From contig JAUIJZ010000019.1 of assembly GCA_030430715.1 (NCBI GenBank), forward strand, positions 1-42,399: a DNA stretch of 42,399 bases, in the 5' to 3' direction. Shown piece by piece: positions 16,099 through 24,083 of this stretch. The DNA comes from Alphaproteobacteria bacterium (lineage in GTDB: Bacteria; Pseudomonadota; Alphaproteobacteria; Caulobacterales; Aquidulcibacteraceae). A model generated the notes under the pieces. The model did no database searches. It saw nothing but the letters and a program-made list of their open reading frames with translations, and had not been told where the DNA came from. The translations under genes and the position numbers were made by a program. Position 1 is the stretch's first letter, and each line of letters opens with the position of its first letter.

Positions 16099-17037
16099 TT
16101 AAGGCGCGGCGGCGAGCAATTCCCGCCGCGCCGCCGCGAGGCCGTCAATAGCTTCGCTCGGATCGAGCTGACGCTCGCGCCATTTCATGCGCCAGCACAG
16201 ATGCGGCCCGGTCGCGCGCCCGCGCGAACCGACCGCGCCGATCACATCGCCCTGCGCCACGTTCTGGCCGACCTGTACATCAAGCCGGCTCATGTGCAGA
16301 TACATGGTGATGAGGCCCTGGCCGTGATCGATGAACACGAGCCCGCCTTCATAATGCATGTCCGGCTCGGCCAACGTGACGACACCCGCAGCCGGCGCGC
16401 GGATCGGCGTGCCTTCGGGCGCGGCGATATCGACGCCAAAATGCGGATTGGCCGGCACGCCATTCAAAATGCGCTGATTGCCCCAACGTCCTGAGATGCG
16501 GCCTTCGACCGGCCAGATGAAGCCGTCGAGAAAGCCTTCCATATCCGCCGCGCTGTCCCAGCCTTCGCGCTTACGCGCCGCTTCGCGCTGAATCCGCGCC
16601 AGCACTTCGGGACGCGTCGGCGTCACGGTTTGCTGCGGAAGACCATCAATGCGCTGAATGTCGAACTCACGCGGCGCGATGGCGAATGTCTCGCTCACGC
16701 GCGCGCCTTGTGCACTGGCCGTCACGACGCCCGAACTGCCGTGCCCACGCGTGAACCCAATCACCGCCCAGCCGGCTTCGTCGGCGCGCGTAACTTCCGC
16801 GCCATCGATCGAAACGCTCGCGCCGGGCCATGTGCGGCACAGCACCGTGCCCCCCTGCGTGAATGCGCCGGCGCATGCGAGGCCCGTTGGCTGAACAGGC
16901 GCGGGCTCTGCGACAGGTTCTGGCGTTGGCGCAGGCGCCGCATCGGCGACTTGCGTCGCCTCAGGCTGAGCCGGCGCATCGCCCGCCGCACAGGCCGCGA
17001 GCACGAACAGTGAAAGAGCGGCCGCCAGCACCTTCAT
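16099..17037 (-). CDS. M23-family peptidase lipoprotein with altered zinc ligand
   Basis: 312 residues. Lipobox FVLAAC (Cys16), then a Pro/Ala/Glu-rich linker, a small beta domain with two cysteines (55-125), a helical link, and a LytM/M23 domain (about 172-295). Zinc-site residues His199 and Asp203 (HFGVDIAAP) and catalytic-type His248 and His279 are present, but the usual HxH reads H279-L-C281, so Cys replaces the third ligand. It could be an active zinc enzyme with Cys ligation or an activator of amidases. ATG at 17037 overlaps the DUF2093 stop by 4 bp. Confidence 0.87.
   Translation of the reverse strand: MKVLAAALSLFVLAACAAGDAPAQPEATQVADAAPAPTPEPVAEPAPVQPTGLACAGAFTQGGTVLCRTWPGASVSIDGAEVTRADEAGWAVIGFTRGHGSSGVVTASAQGARVSETFAIAPREFDIQRIDGLPQQTVTPTRPEVLARIQREAARKREGWDSAADMEGFLDGFIWPVEGRISGRWGNQRILNGVPANPHFGVDIAAPEGTPIRAPAAGVVTLAEPDMHYEGGLVFIDHGQGLITMYLHMSRLDVQVGQNVAQGDVIGAVGSRGRATGPHLCWRMKWRERQLDPSEAIDGLAAARRELLAAAP
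16103..16132. terminator. hairpin inside the 3' end of the M23 gene at a convergent junction
   Basis: A perfect 10-bp GC stem (16103-16112 with 16123-16132) around a 10-nt loop. It begins 7 bp after the cupin lipoprotein stop and lies in the last codons of the opposing gene. No T-tract on either side. Confidence 0.5.
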
Positions 17038-17246
17038 TTTTGGACGATGTCCTTCTGGCGCTGCAACGCTTCGGCCGGGCCGCGATAGGCCTCCTGCAGA
17101 TCGACGCTCCAATAGCGCAACTCATCAAGCGGAATGCGTTCGCCACTCACCGCGCAGCGCACGAAATTGCCCTGGCGCAGGATGGTGAATTCGTTGTCGC
17201 TATATTCGACGTCGGCTTCGGGGCCGCCGGGATCGTATTTGTTCAT
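17034..17246 (-). CDS. DUF2093 family protein
   Basis: 70-residue protein of the alphaproteobacterial DUF2093 family, recognised by FTILRQGNFVRCAVSGE followed by IPLDELRYWSVDLQEAY. The family has no established function; the small beta-rich fold with a conserved Cys suggests a binding module. It precedes the M23 gene with an ATGA overlap, implying co-translation. Confidence 0.9.
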   Translation of the reverse strand: MNKYDPGGPEADVEYSDNEFTILRQGNFVRCAVSGERIPLDELRYWSVDLQEAYRGPAEALQRQKDIVQK

Positions 17247-17310
17247 GGGCGCGTTTTAGCCTGATCCGGGAGCGGGTCCAAGGCAGTAGGGCAATACGGC
17301 AAGAGGCTAT

Positions 17311-17352
17311 GGAATTTACGCGCCGTTTCAGGCGCCTACCTCCCAAATTTCC
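17311..17352 (-). terminator. nested hairpin between the Crp-family gene and DUF2093
   Basis: Reading the minus strand after the regulator stop, GGAAATTT and AAATTCC arms (17345-17352 and 17311-17317, one bulge) enclose a GCGCC/GGCGC stem (17320-17324 and 17331-17335) with a 6-nt loop. The T-rich tail is poor, so it may be a weak terminator or a leader structure of the DUF2093-M23 pair. Confidence 0.4.
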
Positions 17353-17358
17353 ATCGCC

Positions 17359-18048
17359 CTAATGCGCCCGCGCGTCCTCAATCACGCCCTTCAGCTTCTC
17401 GCGCGCGACCAGCTTGATGCCGCTGCGGCCAATCGTGATCCAGCCCGCTTCGGCCCATTCGTGCAGCTTGCGGTTCACCTTCTCGCGGCTGGCGCCGATG
17501 CGGCGCGCGAGTTCGGTCTGCGTCACCGTCACGGCGCTGCTCTCGCCTGCTTCGTCCAAAAGACGCTGCGCCAGACGCCCGCCGAGATCGAGCAATTGCG
17601 CGTCTTCGAGGCTGGCATTGGCGGCGCGTAGACGGCGCGATAATTCGGCAACCAATTGCAGCAGCACTTTCGGTTCGCTTTCCAGCGCCGCGAGCGCCTG
17701 ATCGCGCGAGATGCGCAACAAGCGTGAGCGCCGAATGGCGCAAATATCCGCGCTGCGCGCGCCGCCATCGAGCACTGCCATTTCACCGAGCATCGCCACG
17801 GCCTTAATCGCCGCCAGACGCACGTCACGCCCCGCTTCGTTCGAAGTGCGCACTTCCACTTCGCCTTCGAGCAGAACGTATAGCGCGTCGCCCTTGTCGC
17901 CGCGCGCGAACAGCATCGCGCCCGGCTCCAGCGTCGTCGCCGTGCCGGATTTGGCCAGGCGCGTGCGCGCGCCCTCGCTCAACACCGCCAGCAATTCCGA
18001 CTTCGCCAGCGCCGCCGCCACCGCATCCTGATCTTTACCCTGCGCCAT
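17359..18048 (-). CDS. Crp/Fnr family transcriptional regulator
   Basis: 229 residues. N-terminal cyclic-nucleotide-binding-type beta-roll (about 20-130) with GDALYVLLEGEVEV and a later GEMAVLDGGARSA that resembles the cAMP-binding cassette (the E...R-S pair). A long dimer helix follows, then a C-terminal winged helix with TQTELARRIGASREKVNRKL as recognition region. No Fnr-type N-terminal cysteine cluster, so an oxygen-sensing iron-sulfur role is unlikely. ATG at 18048 is chosen over TTG at 18057. It is divergent from the methyltransferase gene across 81 bp. Confidence 0.9.
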   Translation of the reverse strand: MAQGKDQDAVAAALAKSELLAVLSEGARTRLAKSGTATTLEPGAMLFARGDKGDALYVLLEGEVEVRTSNEAGRDVRLAAIKAVAMLGEMAVLDGGARSADICAIRRSRLLRISRDQALAALESEPKVLLQLVAELSRRLRAANASLEDAQLLDLGGRLAQRLLDEAGESSAVTVTQTELARRIGASREKVNRKLHEWAEAGWITIGRSGIKLVAREKLKGVIEDARAH

Positions 18049-18129
18049 GACGGCCAACTTGCGGCGGGCGCCGCATCACGTCAACGCGCTTCGCGCCCAC
18101 GCGGACGTCATGCTAAAGGCTTCGGCGCC

Positions 18130-18903
18130 ATGGCCTGGGATCCTGAACTCTATCTTCGCTTCGGCGGCGAACGCACGCGCGCAGCGGCTGATCTTCTGGC
18201 GCGCGTACTGCTAACTTCACCCAAGCGCGTCGCCGATATTGGTTGCGGACCAGGCAATTCCACCGCGCTTCTGGCCGCGCGCTATCCCGATGCGGATATT
18301 GAGGGCGTCGATTCCAGCGAAGAAATGCTGGCCGATGCACGCGCTTCCGGCGTGCGCGCGCGCTGGACGCAGGGCGACTTTAATTCCTGGACGCCCGCGC
18401 ACGCGCCCGATCTCATCTACGCCAACGCGTCGCTGCAATGGGCCGACGATCCGGTCGCAACCACGCTGAGGCTCTACCGCTTGCTGGCGCCGGGCGGCGT
18501 GATCGCACTGCAGGTGCCGCAAAATTTCGATCAGCCCAGTCATGTCGTCATTCACGACGTGGTGGAATCGCCGTCATGGAAAGATCGTTTGTCTGTTGCG
18601 CGGCGCTACGATCCCGGCGCCTTCGCGCGCGCCGCCGATTATCTCCGCGCCTTACTCGGCGAAGGCGCAGCACCTGATGTTTGGACCAGCGAATACATAC
18701 ACGTCGTCGAGGGCGCCGATCCCGTTTTCCGCTTTCTCTCCGGTTCGGCGCTACGCCCGTTTACGGCGCTGCTTGATGGCGAAACGCGCGCTGCATTCGA
18801 AAAGGAAGTGCGCACAGGGCTCGCCTACGCCTATCCGCCGGAACCCGATGGACGCACGTTCTTTCCGTTCCGCCGCCTCTTCGTTATTGCGGCGCGCCCA
18901 TGA
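18130..18903 (+). CDS. tam: trans-aconitate 2-methyltransferase (Tam-like)
   Basis: 257 residues, class I methyltransferase. Motif I DIGCGPGNSTALLAARYP, then GVDSSEEMLADAR, and the Tam-type ANASLQWADDP signature (about 97-107). Tam methylates trans-aconitate, a toxic by-product of the citric acid cycle, using SAM; other small acids are possible substrates. The start at 18130 begins the family-typical MAWDPELYLRF. The stop overlaps the next gene's ATG (ATGA), so the two are coupled. Confidence 0.87.
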   Translation: MAWDPELYLRFGGERTRAAADLLARVLLTSPKRVADIGCGPGNSTALLAARYPDADIEGVDSSEEMLADARASGVRARWTQGDFNSWTPAHAPDLIYANASLQWADDPVATTLRLYRLLAPGGVIALQVPQNFDQPSHVVIHDVVESPSWKDRLSVARRYDPGAFARAADYLRALLGEGAAPDVWTSEYIHVVEGADPVFRFLSGSALRPFTALLDGETRAAFEKEVRTGLAYAYPPEPDGRTFFPFRRLFVIAARP

Positions 18904-19832
18904 AGCGCATCCTCGTTCGCGGCGGCGCGCAAACCACTTCTAGCCACGACGCCAACGCGATCTGGTTTGACCTGGAATCGCCGGAAGAACAGGAAGAATT
19001 GGACGTTGAGGCTGCGCTTGGCATCGATGTTCCGCCGCCGCTTGAGCGGGCCGCCATCGAGGAATCCGCACGCTTCTATGAAGAAGACGGGGCGCTGCAC
19101 GTCACCGCCACGTTACTGGGGCGGCGCGACGAGGGCCTGTTCATCTCCGGCCCGGTGACCTTCATTCTCGCCAAAGGCAAGCTAGTCACCGTCCGCCAGA
19201 TCAGGCCGCGCGCATTCGAGATTGGACAAGGGCGTTCATCGGCGCGGATCGGTTCGGCGGCCGACGGGGCCGATGTTTTCTTCGCTCTGATCGAAGGCGC
19301 CGCCGAACGCCTCGCCGATCTGCTTGCCGAAGCCACGCGCGACGCCAACGCACAATCTGCTAACGTGTTCACCGAACAGCCGGCGCCGGATTTGCGCGAA
19401 TGCCTACGCGCGCTCGGCCGCATCGGCACGCTGACAGCGCTCTCGCACGAAAGCCTCTCAAGCCTTCTACGCCTCGTCACCTTCACACGCTCAGTGGGTA
19501 AGCAGCACGGCCTCGATCAATCCAAGCTCGCCGCACTTGGACGCGATATCAGCGAACTCGAACGCCTGGCAGAGAGCCTACAAACGCGCATCTCCTATTT
19601 GCAGGACGCCGCGCTGGGTCTCATCAACGCTACACAAGCTGATGTGCTGAAGGCGCTTTCGTTGGCCACCATCGCTTTCGTGCCGCCGACTCTAATCGCT
19701 TCCGTGTTCGGCATGAATTTCACCGCCATGAGCTGGTTTCGCGCCGATTGGGGGCCCTGGGTCGCAGCACTACTTATGCTCGCCGCGCCCGCGACCCTAT
19801 TCGCCATCGCAAAATGGCGGCGTTGGTTCTGA
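18900..19832 (+). CDS. CorA-like divalent cation transporter
   Basis: 310 residues. Large cytoplasmic N-terminal domain followed by two C-terminal membrane helices; the loop between them begins with the GMN signature in SVFGMNFTAMSW, and the short basic end KWRRWF faces the cytoplasm. CorA forms pentameric Mg/Co channels; ZntB-like zinc transporters share the fold, and the choice between them is not made here. It overlaps the Tam-like gene by 4 bp. Confidence 0.88.
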   Translation: MKRILVRGGAQTTSSHDANAIWFDLESPEEQEELDVEAALGIDVPPPLERAAIEESARFYEEDGALHVTATLLGRRDEGLFISGPVTFILAKGKLVTVRQIRPRAFEIGQGRSSARIGSAADGADVFFALIEGAAERLADLLAEATRDANAQSANVFTEQPAPDLRECLRALGRIGTLTALSHESLSSLLRLVTFTRSVGKQHGLDQSKLAALGRDISELERLAESLQTRISYLQDAALGLINATQADVLKALSLATIAFVPPTLIASVFGMNFTAMSWFRADWGPWVAALLMLAAPATLFAIAKWRRWF

Positions 19833-19923
19833 ACCTTCACATTTTCCTGATCGGCCCCAATTCCGGAACCAAGCGTTACCGCCCGGCGTTTTGCGCCCGA
19901 CAGGTTCTTCAGGAGAAAAGAAA

Positions 19924-20157
19924 ATGCTGAAATCAGCGACTCTTAAGACGTTCGGCGCGGTCGCGGCGCTCACTATGCTGGCCGCCTGCGGTACGCAAAT
20001 GGGTGACCGTCTCGCCTCTGGCGCCGCCATCGGCGCGGGTGCTGGCGCTGTCGCCGGACCGATCGGCGCAGGCGCTGGCGCGCTCGTCGGTGCGGGTACG
20101 GCTGCTGTCACCGACCCCAATCAGGTGAATTTGGGCGAGCCCGTCTGGAATAAGTAA
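19924..20157 (+). CDS. small glycine-zipper lipoprotein, copy 1
   Basis: 77 residues. Signal peptide with lipobox MLAAC (Cys22), then GTQMGDRLASGAAIGAGAGA, a GxxxG-rich helix able to insert or pack in membranes, and a conserved tail NLGEPVWNK. AGGAGA lies 8 bp before the ATG at 19924. Glycine-zipper lipoproteins are common in Proteobacteria with ill-defined envelope roles. A closely related second copy follows after a terminator. Confidence 0.82.
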   Translation: MLKSATLKTFGAVAALTMLAACGTQMGDRLASGAAIGAGAGAVAGPIGAGAGALVGAGTAAVTDPNQVNLGEPVWNK

Positions 20158-20184
20158 CTCGCGCCTAAAGATTATAGCCACAAA

Positions 20185-20231
20185 AAAGCCAAGCGTCGGC
20201 GATTCACCTCGAGGCGCTTGGCTTTATTTTT
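20185..20231 (+). terminator. Rho-independent terminator between the two glycine-zipper lipoproteins
   Basis: A perfect 11-bp stem (20185-20195 with 20215-20225), a 19-nt loop that can pair further, and then ATTTTT. A run of six A before the stem gives it a partly bidirectional look. Confidence 0.9.
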
Positions 20232-20256
20232 GGCCAGATTTTGCAAGGCAGGGATC

Positions 20257-20478
20257 ATGAAACTCATGGGCATGGCCGTATTGGCGGCGACAGTGGCGCT
20301 GGCGGGCTGCGGCACGCAAATGGGCGACCGGCTCGCCTCCGGCGCCGCCATTGGCGCAGGCGCAGGCGCGGTTGCGGGCGGCGTTGGCGCCGTTCCGGGC
20401 GCAATCGTCGGCGCGGCTGTGGGCGCTGTCGTGCCCCCCGGCAACATGAATCTCGGCAAGCCGGTCTGGAACGACTGA
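20257..20478 (+). CDS. small glycine-zipper lipoprotein, copy 2
   Basis: 73 residues, paralogue of the preceding gene: lipobox ALAGC (Cys18), an identical GTQMGDRLASGAAIGAGAGA block starting at the residue after Cys, then a GxxxG run and tail NLGKPVWND. Signal peptides are unrelated in sequence while the mature N-termini are identical over 20 residues, so selection is on the mature part. CAGGGATC serves as ribosome site. It lies just after the terminator, so it probably has its own promoter or depends on readthrough. Confidence 0.82.
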   Translation: MKLMGMAVLAATVALAGCGTQMGDRLASGAAIGAGAGAVAGGVGAVPGAIVGAAVGAVVPPGNMNLGKPVWND

Positions 20479-20556
20479 TTGCGCCCCAGCGCGCGTGTCA
20501 TTATGTCCTGCTGAAACGGCGTCCGTCTGTGCTGCGGAAGTGCCGGAGGACGATTT

Positions 20557-21078
20557 ATGGCTACGCTGGAATTCACCCGTCGCTATGCGATGGCGCATAG
20601 GCTGTTGGCGACGCAAAGCCCCACTTGCGCCATCCCCCATGGACACAATGAATTCGTGACCGTGCGCCTTGCGCCGCGCGAACGCTTTCGCTTTAGCGCG
20701 ACAAACTCAGCCGCGCCGTTCGAACAGATCAAGCGGCGCTGGCATCAATGGATCGACGAAGCAGTCGATCACACTTTGCATCTCGGCGAGGACGATCCGC
20801 TGATCGGCTATTTCCGCAAGCACGAACCGGCGCGGCTCAAACAGATCATGACCTTCCAGGGCGATCCGACCACAGAAGCGTTGGCCGCGTGTTTCTGGCT
20901 GAAGCTCTCAGCCTTCATCGCCGCCGATGCTTTGCCGTTTGAACTGGCCGAGGTGCGCATCGAAGAAACGCCGACAAATACTGTGTCGATCTCGCCCGAG
21001 AGCTTCGATCCCACGATGTGCGGCCTGCGCGCCGGCGCATGGCCTATCCGCGCCGATATGAGCATCAACGACTTTTAA
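20557..21078 (+). CDS. 6-pyruvoyl-tetrahydropterin synthase / QueD-like protein
   Basis: 173 residues. Zinc ligands of the family are seen at His14 (YAMAHRLL) and His28/His30 (IPHGHN), the catalytic-type Cys at 24, and the pterin-anchoring Glu region in VRIEETPTNTVS. QueD makes 6-carboxytetrahydropterin for queuosine; PTPS-like proteins vary in reaction. It is about 50 residues longer than typical QueD, with an inserted helical region, and no other queuosine gene is near, so the precise reaction is uncertain. GGAGGA precedes the ATG. Convergent with the dioxygenase gene, 19 bp apart. Confidence 0.8.
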   Translation: MATLEFTRRYAMAHRLLATQSPTCAIPHGHNEFVTVRLAPRERFRFSATNSAAPFEQIKRRWHQWIDEAVDHTLHLGEDDPLIGYFRKHEPARLKQIMTFQGDPTTEALAACFWLKLSAFIAADALPFELAEVRIEETPTNTVSISPESFDPTMCGLRAGAWPIRADMSINDF

Positions 21079-21097
21079 GCGACGCGGGCCGGGGCCT

Positions 21098-21913
21098 CTA
21101 CGCTACCTGCTCTTCGCCGTCGATCGTGGTGCGGATCAGCAAGCGCCCGCTATCGACTGGATACGGATCGACGCGGTGCATGGTGCCGGTATTATCCCAG
21201 ATCAGGAAGTCGCCGTATTCCCACTCGTGCTTGTACACGAATTGCGGTTGCGTGGCCCAATCGCGCAGTTTCGTGAGCAGAGCGCGCCCTTCTTCGATGC
21301 TCATCTCCTGCACGTAGTCGGCGGTGGCGCCGAGCAGAAAAGATTTGCGCCCATCGACATGCGTCCAAACCAGCGGGTGGACTTTCTTCGGCCGGTGCGT
21401 CTGCCAAATTCTGATGGTCTCGTAACTGGGTTCGGGCGTCACCATGCGCTGCGACGCTTCAAGGCTGTGCACGACCTTGAGCGTGTCGTATTGCTTTTTC
21501 TCCGCATCGGGCAGCGCGTCATAGGCGGCGTAGGTGTTCGCGAAATAGGTTGAAGCCGGCGGATCGGTAAGCTTCTTCGGGTTCAGCGTCGCGGCAAAGT
21601 TCGGCATGTCATCGCTGGCGCCGTCGATGTGCCAAAAGAAGGACCCGCGCAAATAGTCGGCGCTGATCGAGATCTCCTTATCCAGCGAGATATTCTGCAG
21701 CCCTTCCTTGCCGGCCTCCTGCACTTTGCCGAGGCTATGCGAAACCTTTAGCTGCTCCGCCTCTTCCAGATGCGCGCCCCTCACGAACACCACGCCGCGC
21801 TGACGCACCAGCGTGCGGATTTCTTCGGCATGCGCGCCGCTCAGCAAATCCGCCTTGTCAATTATTAGCTCGGCGCCAATTGCCGGCGTCATATCGACAA
21901 CATTCAGAGCCAT
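21098..21913 (-). CDS. TauD/TfdA-family 2-oxoglutarate dioxygenase
   Basis: 271 residues. Iron ligands are visible as His95-x-Asp97 in FFWHIDGASD and distal His246 in TMHRVDPYP, with 2-oxoglutarate-binding Arg near 257-261 in GRLLIRTTI. The family hydroxylates small molecules such as taurine, 2,4-D or carnitine precursors. No sulfonate transport genes are near, so taurine is not specifically supported. An excellent AGGAGGA precedes the ATG at 21913. The gene appears monocistronic. Confidence 0.88.
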   Translation of the reverse strand: MALNVVDMTPAIGAELIIDKADLLSGAHAEEIRTLVRQRGVVFVRGAHLEEAEQLKVSHSLGKVQEAGKEGLQNISLDKEISISADYLRGSFFWHIDGASDDMPNFAATLNPKKLTDPPASTYFANTYAAYDALPDAEKKQYDTLKVVHSLEASQRMVTPEPSYETIRIWQTHRPKKVHPLVWTHVDGRKSFLLGATADYVQEMSIEEGRALLTKLRDWATQPQFVYKHEWEYGDFLIWDNTGTMHRVDPYPVDSGRLLIRTTIDGEEQVA

Positions 21914-22001
21914 CGCGCTTTCCTCCTACCTTCCCACGAACAATCGAGCCCGAGGAAAGTAATTTCAAGCCACACGTCCGGCCACGAAACGCACAGGCGG
22001 C

Positions 22002-22436
22002 CTAATCCGCCGTGCTTAGAAACCAGACAAGCCACGGCGCGCCGATCGCGGCCATCAAGGCCGTCTCTACCCCGGCGCTGATAATATTGAACCGTGTGCG
22101 CGTGCCGTCGCGCCACATTGAAAGGCAGCGTCCCGCGGCCGCACCGCCCCAAGCCGCCGCCAGCACCAGCCCAGCGCCAATCGCCGCCAGCCCCACGATA
22201 TGCTCGCCATCGAATAGATATTTCGCAGACAAAACGAGCGCCGCGCCGTGCGATGCCGCGAACAGCCCCCCAAAAGTGGCCCGGAACTCGGCGAACCCAC
22301 CTGGACGTTCACTTGGCTGCAGCCGCACCAAGCGCGCCGCCCAGGCCGGATCGACCGTCGCGCGCGCGCCAAGCGCCGCCGCAAACGCCAGCGCTAGAAT
22401 ATTAACGAGCCAAGCCAGGAGCATCGGTGTTCCCAT
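22002..22436 (-). CDS. small integral membrane protein (DUF4345-like)
   Basis: 144 residues from ATG at 22436 (a TTG at 22481 would extend it by 15 unlikely residues). Four predicted membrane helices; the segment GGFAEFRATFGGLFAASHGA between the first and second helix resembles the DUF4345 pattern. No function is known. It is divergent from the TipF-like gene, sharing a 142-bp region. Confidence 0.65.
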   Translation of the reverse strand: MGTPMLLAWLVNILALAFAAALGARATVDPAWAARLVRLQPSERPGGFAEFRATFGGLFAASHGAALVLSAKYLFDGEHIVGLAAIGAGLVLAAAWGGAAAGRCLSMWRDGTRTRFNIISAGVETALMAAIGAPWLVWFLSTAD

Positions 22437-22578
22437 ATCGCCGCCAGCCTTAGAGGGACGCCCCACCTCACGGCAAGACAAGCTTCATTTCCGAATGACA
22501 ACAATCGGAGACATTTTGGTTGATGCTTCGTTAACCCGACGATCCTGCAATACGGCGTAAAGGATTCGGGACCACCTT

Positions 22579-23868
22579 ATGCCCATCATCACACACGCCC
22601 TGCTTTACGCTGGCTACGCGCTCATCTCCCTGACCATGGGCTTGGCGCTCCAGGAGATTGGCGGAGAGGACGTCGGCGGCGCCATTCTCGGCGGGCTGGC
22701 TCTATTCTGTGCGTGCGCGGTGACGCATGCCGGATTGGCCGCGAGCTTCGCCTCCTCACGCATCAATGGCGCCGAAAAGCGAGTGCGTACGGACATGGAG
22801 CGCGTGCGCGCGGCGCAACGCGAGCTCAATGCGGATATCGAAGCGATGTCCACACGGCTCGATCAAGTGGAAGCGACGACAGCATTCGCCGCTCCAGCTC
22901 TGCCGCCGGCAGAAACCTATCCGCAAACCGCTCCGCCGCTCGAATTGCGCATGATCGACCAAATCGTCGACAAATTGGGCGCGGCCATGGATGCGCGCCT
23001 TAACCAAATTCAGACGGCCGGCAATGTGACCCCGCTCAACGCCGCTTCCGCGCGCGGCCCCATGGATATTGTACGTGAAGCGCTGCTGGAGAACCGGGTC
23101 GACCTTTACCTCCAGCCTATCGTGCAGCTGCCCCAACGCAAAACCGCCTTCTATGAAGGCTTCACAAGATTAAAAGATGCGACCGGCCGCCTGATCCTGC
23201 CGCAGGAATTCATCCCCGCCGCCGAAGAAGCGGGCTTGATGTCAACCATAGATAACGTGCTGCTGTTCCGCTGCGTGCAGATCGTGCGCAAGCTGATGAA
23301 GCAAGACCGCCGCATCGGCATCTTCTGCAACCTCTCGCCCAGCGCGCTCGCGGACGAGCACTTCTTCCCGCAATTCCTCGATTTTATGCGCGAGAACAGC
23401 GACCTCGCCGGCAGCGTGATTTTCGAAATCCCGCAGGCCGCGTTTGAGAACCGCACCTCGGTCGAGGCGCGCGCGATGGCCAAGCTGGTCGATCTCGGGT
23501 TCCGGTTCTCCATTGATAAGGTGACGTCAGCCGAAATCGATCTGCCCGACCTTGAACGCTCGGGCGTGCGTTACTTCAAGATCCCCGCGCGTCTGTTAAC
23601 CGAACAAGTGATCCGCGGCGGCGTGCGGCCGAAATCGGCGATCACGCGAGAAATCGCCGCCGAGGACATCTCCGCCGTATTCCAGCGTTACGGCGTCGAC
23701 CTGATTGCTGAGCGCATCGAGAGCGAGGAATTGGTGCTTGAGGCGCTCGACGTGGATGCACCCTATGGCCAAGGCCATTTGTTCGGCGCGCCGCGCGCAA
23801 TTAAGGAAAGTCTGCTTGAGGAAACCGCCCCGCCGCGCGACTTCCTACTCAAAGGCCGCGTCGCCTAA
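22579..23868 (+). CDS. tipF: TipF-like degenerate EAL-domain membrane protein
   Basis: 429 residues: two N-terminal membrane helices (about 5-24 and 34-56), a coiled coil (58-100), a linker, and a C-terminal EAL domain (about 160-415). The EAL signature is E193-G-F-T-R, and loop 6 (DDFGTG in active enzymes) is replaced by SIDKVTSAE, so phosphodiesterase activity is unlikely, though Asn251, Glu283 and Lys334 remain. This layout matches Caulobacter TipF, a c-di-GMP-binding polar factor needed for flagellum assembly. A GATTC site lies 12 bp before the ATG. Orthology is inferred from architecture. Confidence 0.75.
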   Translation: MPIITHALLYAGYALISLTMGLALQEIGGEDVGGAILGGLALFCACAVTHAGLAASFASSRINGAEKRVRTDMERVRAAQRELNADIEAMSTRLDQVEATTAFAAPALPPAETYPQTAPPLELRMIDQIVDKLGAAMDARLNQIQTAGNVTPLNAASARGPMDIVREALLENRVDLYLQPIVQLPQRKTAFYEGFTRLKDATGRLILPQEFIPAAEEAGLMSTIDNVLLFRCVQIVRKLMKQDRRIGIFCNLSPSALADEHFFPQFLDFMRENSDLAGSVIFEIPQAAFENRTSVEARAMAKLVDLGFRFSIDKVTSAEIDLPDLERSGVRYFKIPARLLTEQVIRGGVRPKSAITREIAAEDISAVFQRYGVDLIAERIESEELVLEALDVDAPYGQGHLFGAPRAIKESLLEETAPPRDFLLKGRVA

Positions 23869-24020
23869 GCAGAGAATCCCCCCACGCAGCGAGCGAATAG
23901 GGATACGCAGCGTCGCCCAGATCGGCCTGTACACCATTATTATTCGCTGATTACGGAACACATCCGCGCAATTCATCCCAAATTGGCGCACGCTTGGCGC
24001 GCGAACCCCGCTCGCCTGCT

Positions 24021-24036
24021 TGGCATGGCCGTTGCA
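24021..24036 (+). promoter_or_regulatory. sigma-54 (RpoN) promoter candidate
   Basis: TGGCATGGCCGTTGCA matches the sigma-54 consensus TGGCACG-N4-TTGCW at every specified base but one (T for C at position 6), with correct GG to GC spacing. Transcription would begin near 24047, giving a leader of about 37 nt that carries GGGAG ahead of the ATG at 24084. Confidence 0.65.
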
Positions 24037-24083
24037 GCCGTCCTCGCCAACGCCGCTCGTCGCGGCGTGCGGGAGTTTGCGTC

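Noticed and set aside
22531-22548. TTAACC half-site upstream of the TipF-like gene as a CtrA box
   Set aside because: The second half-site is absent at the correct spacing.
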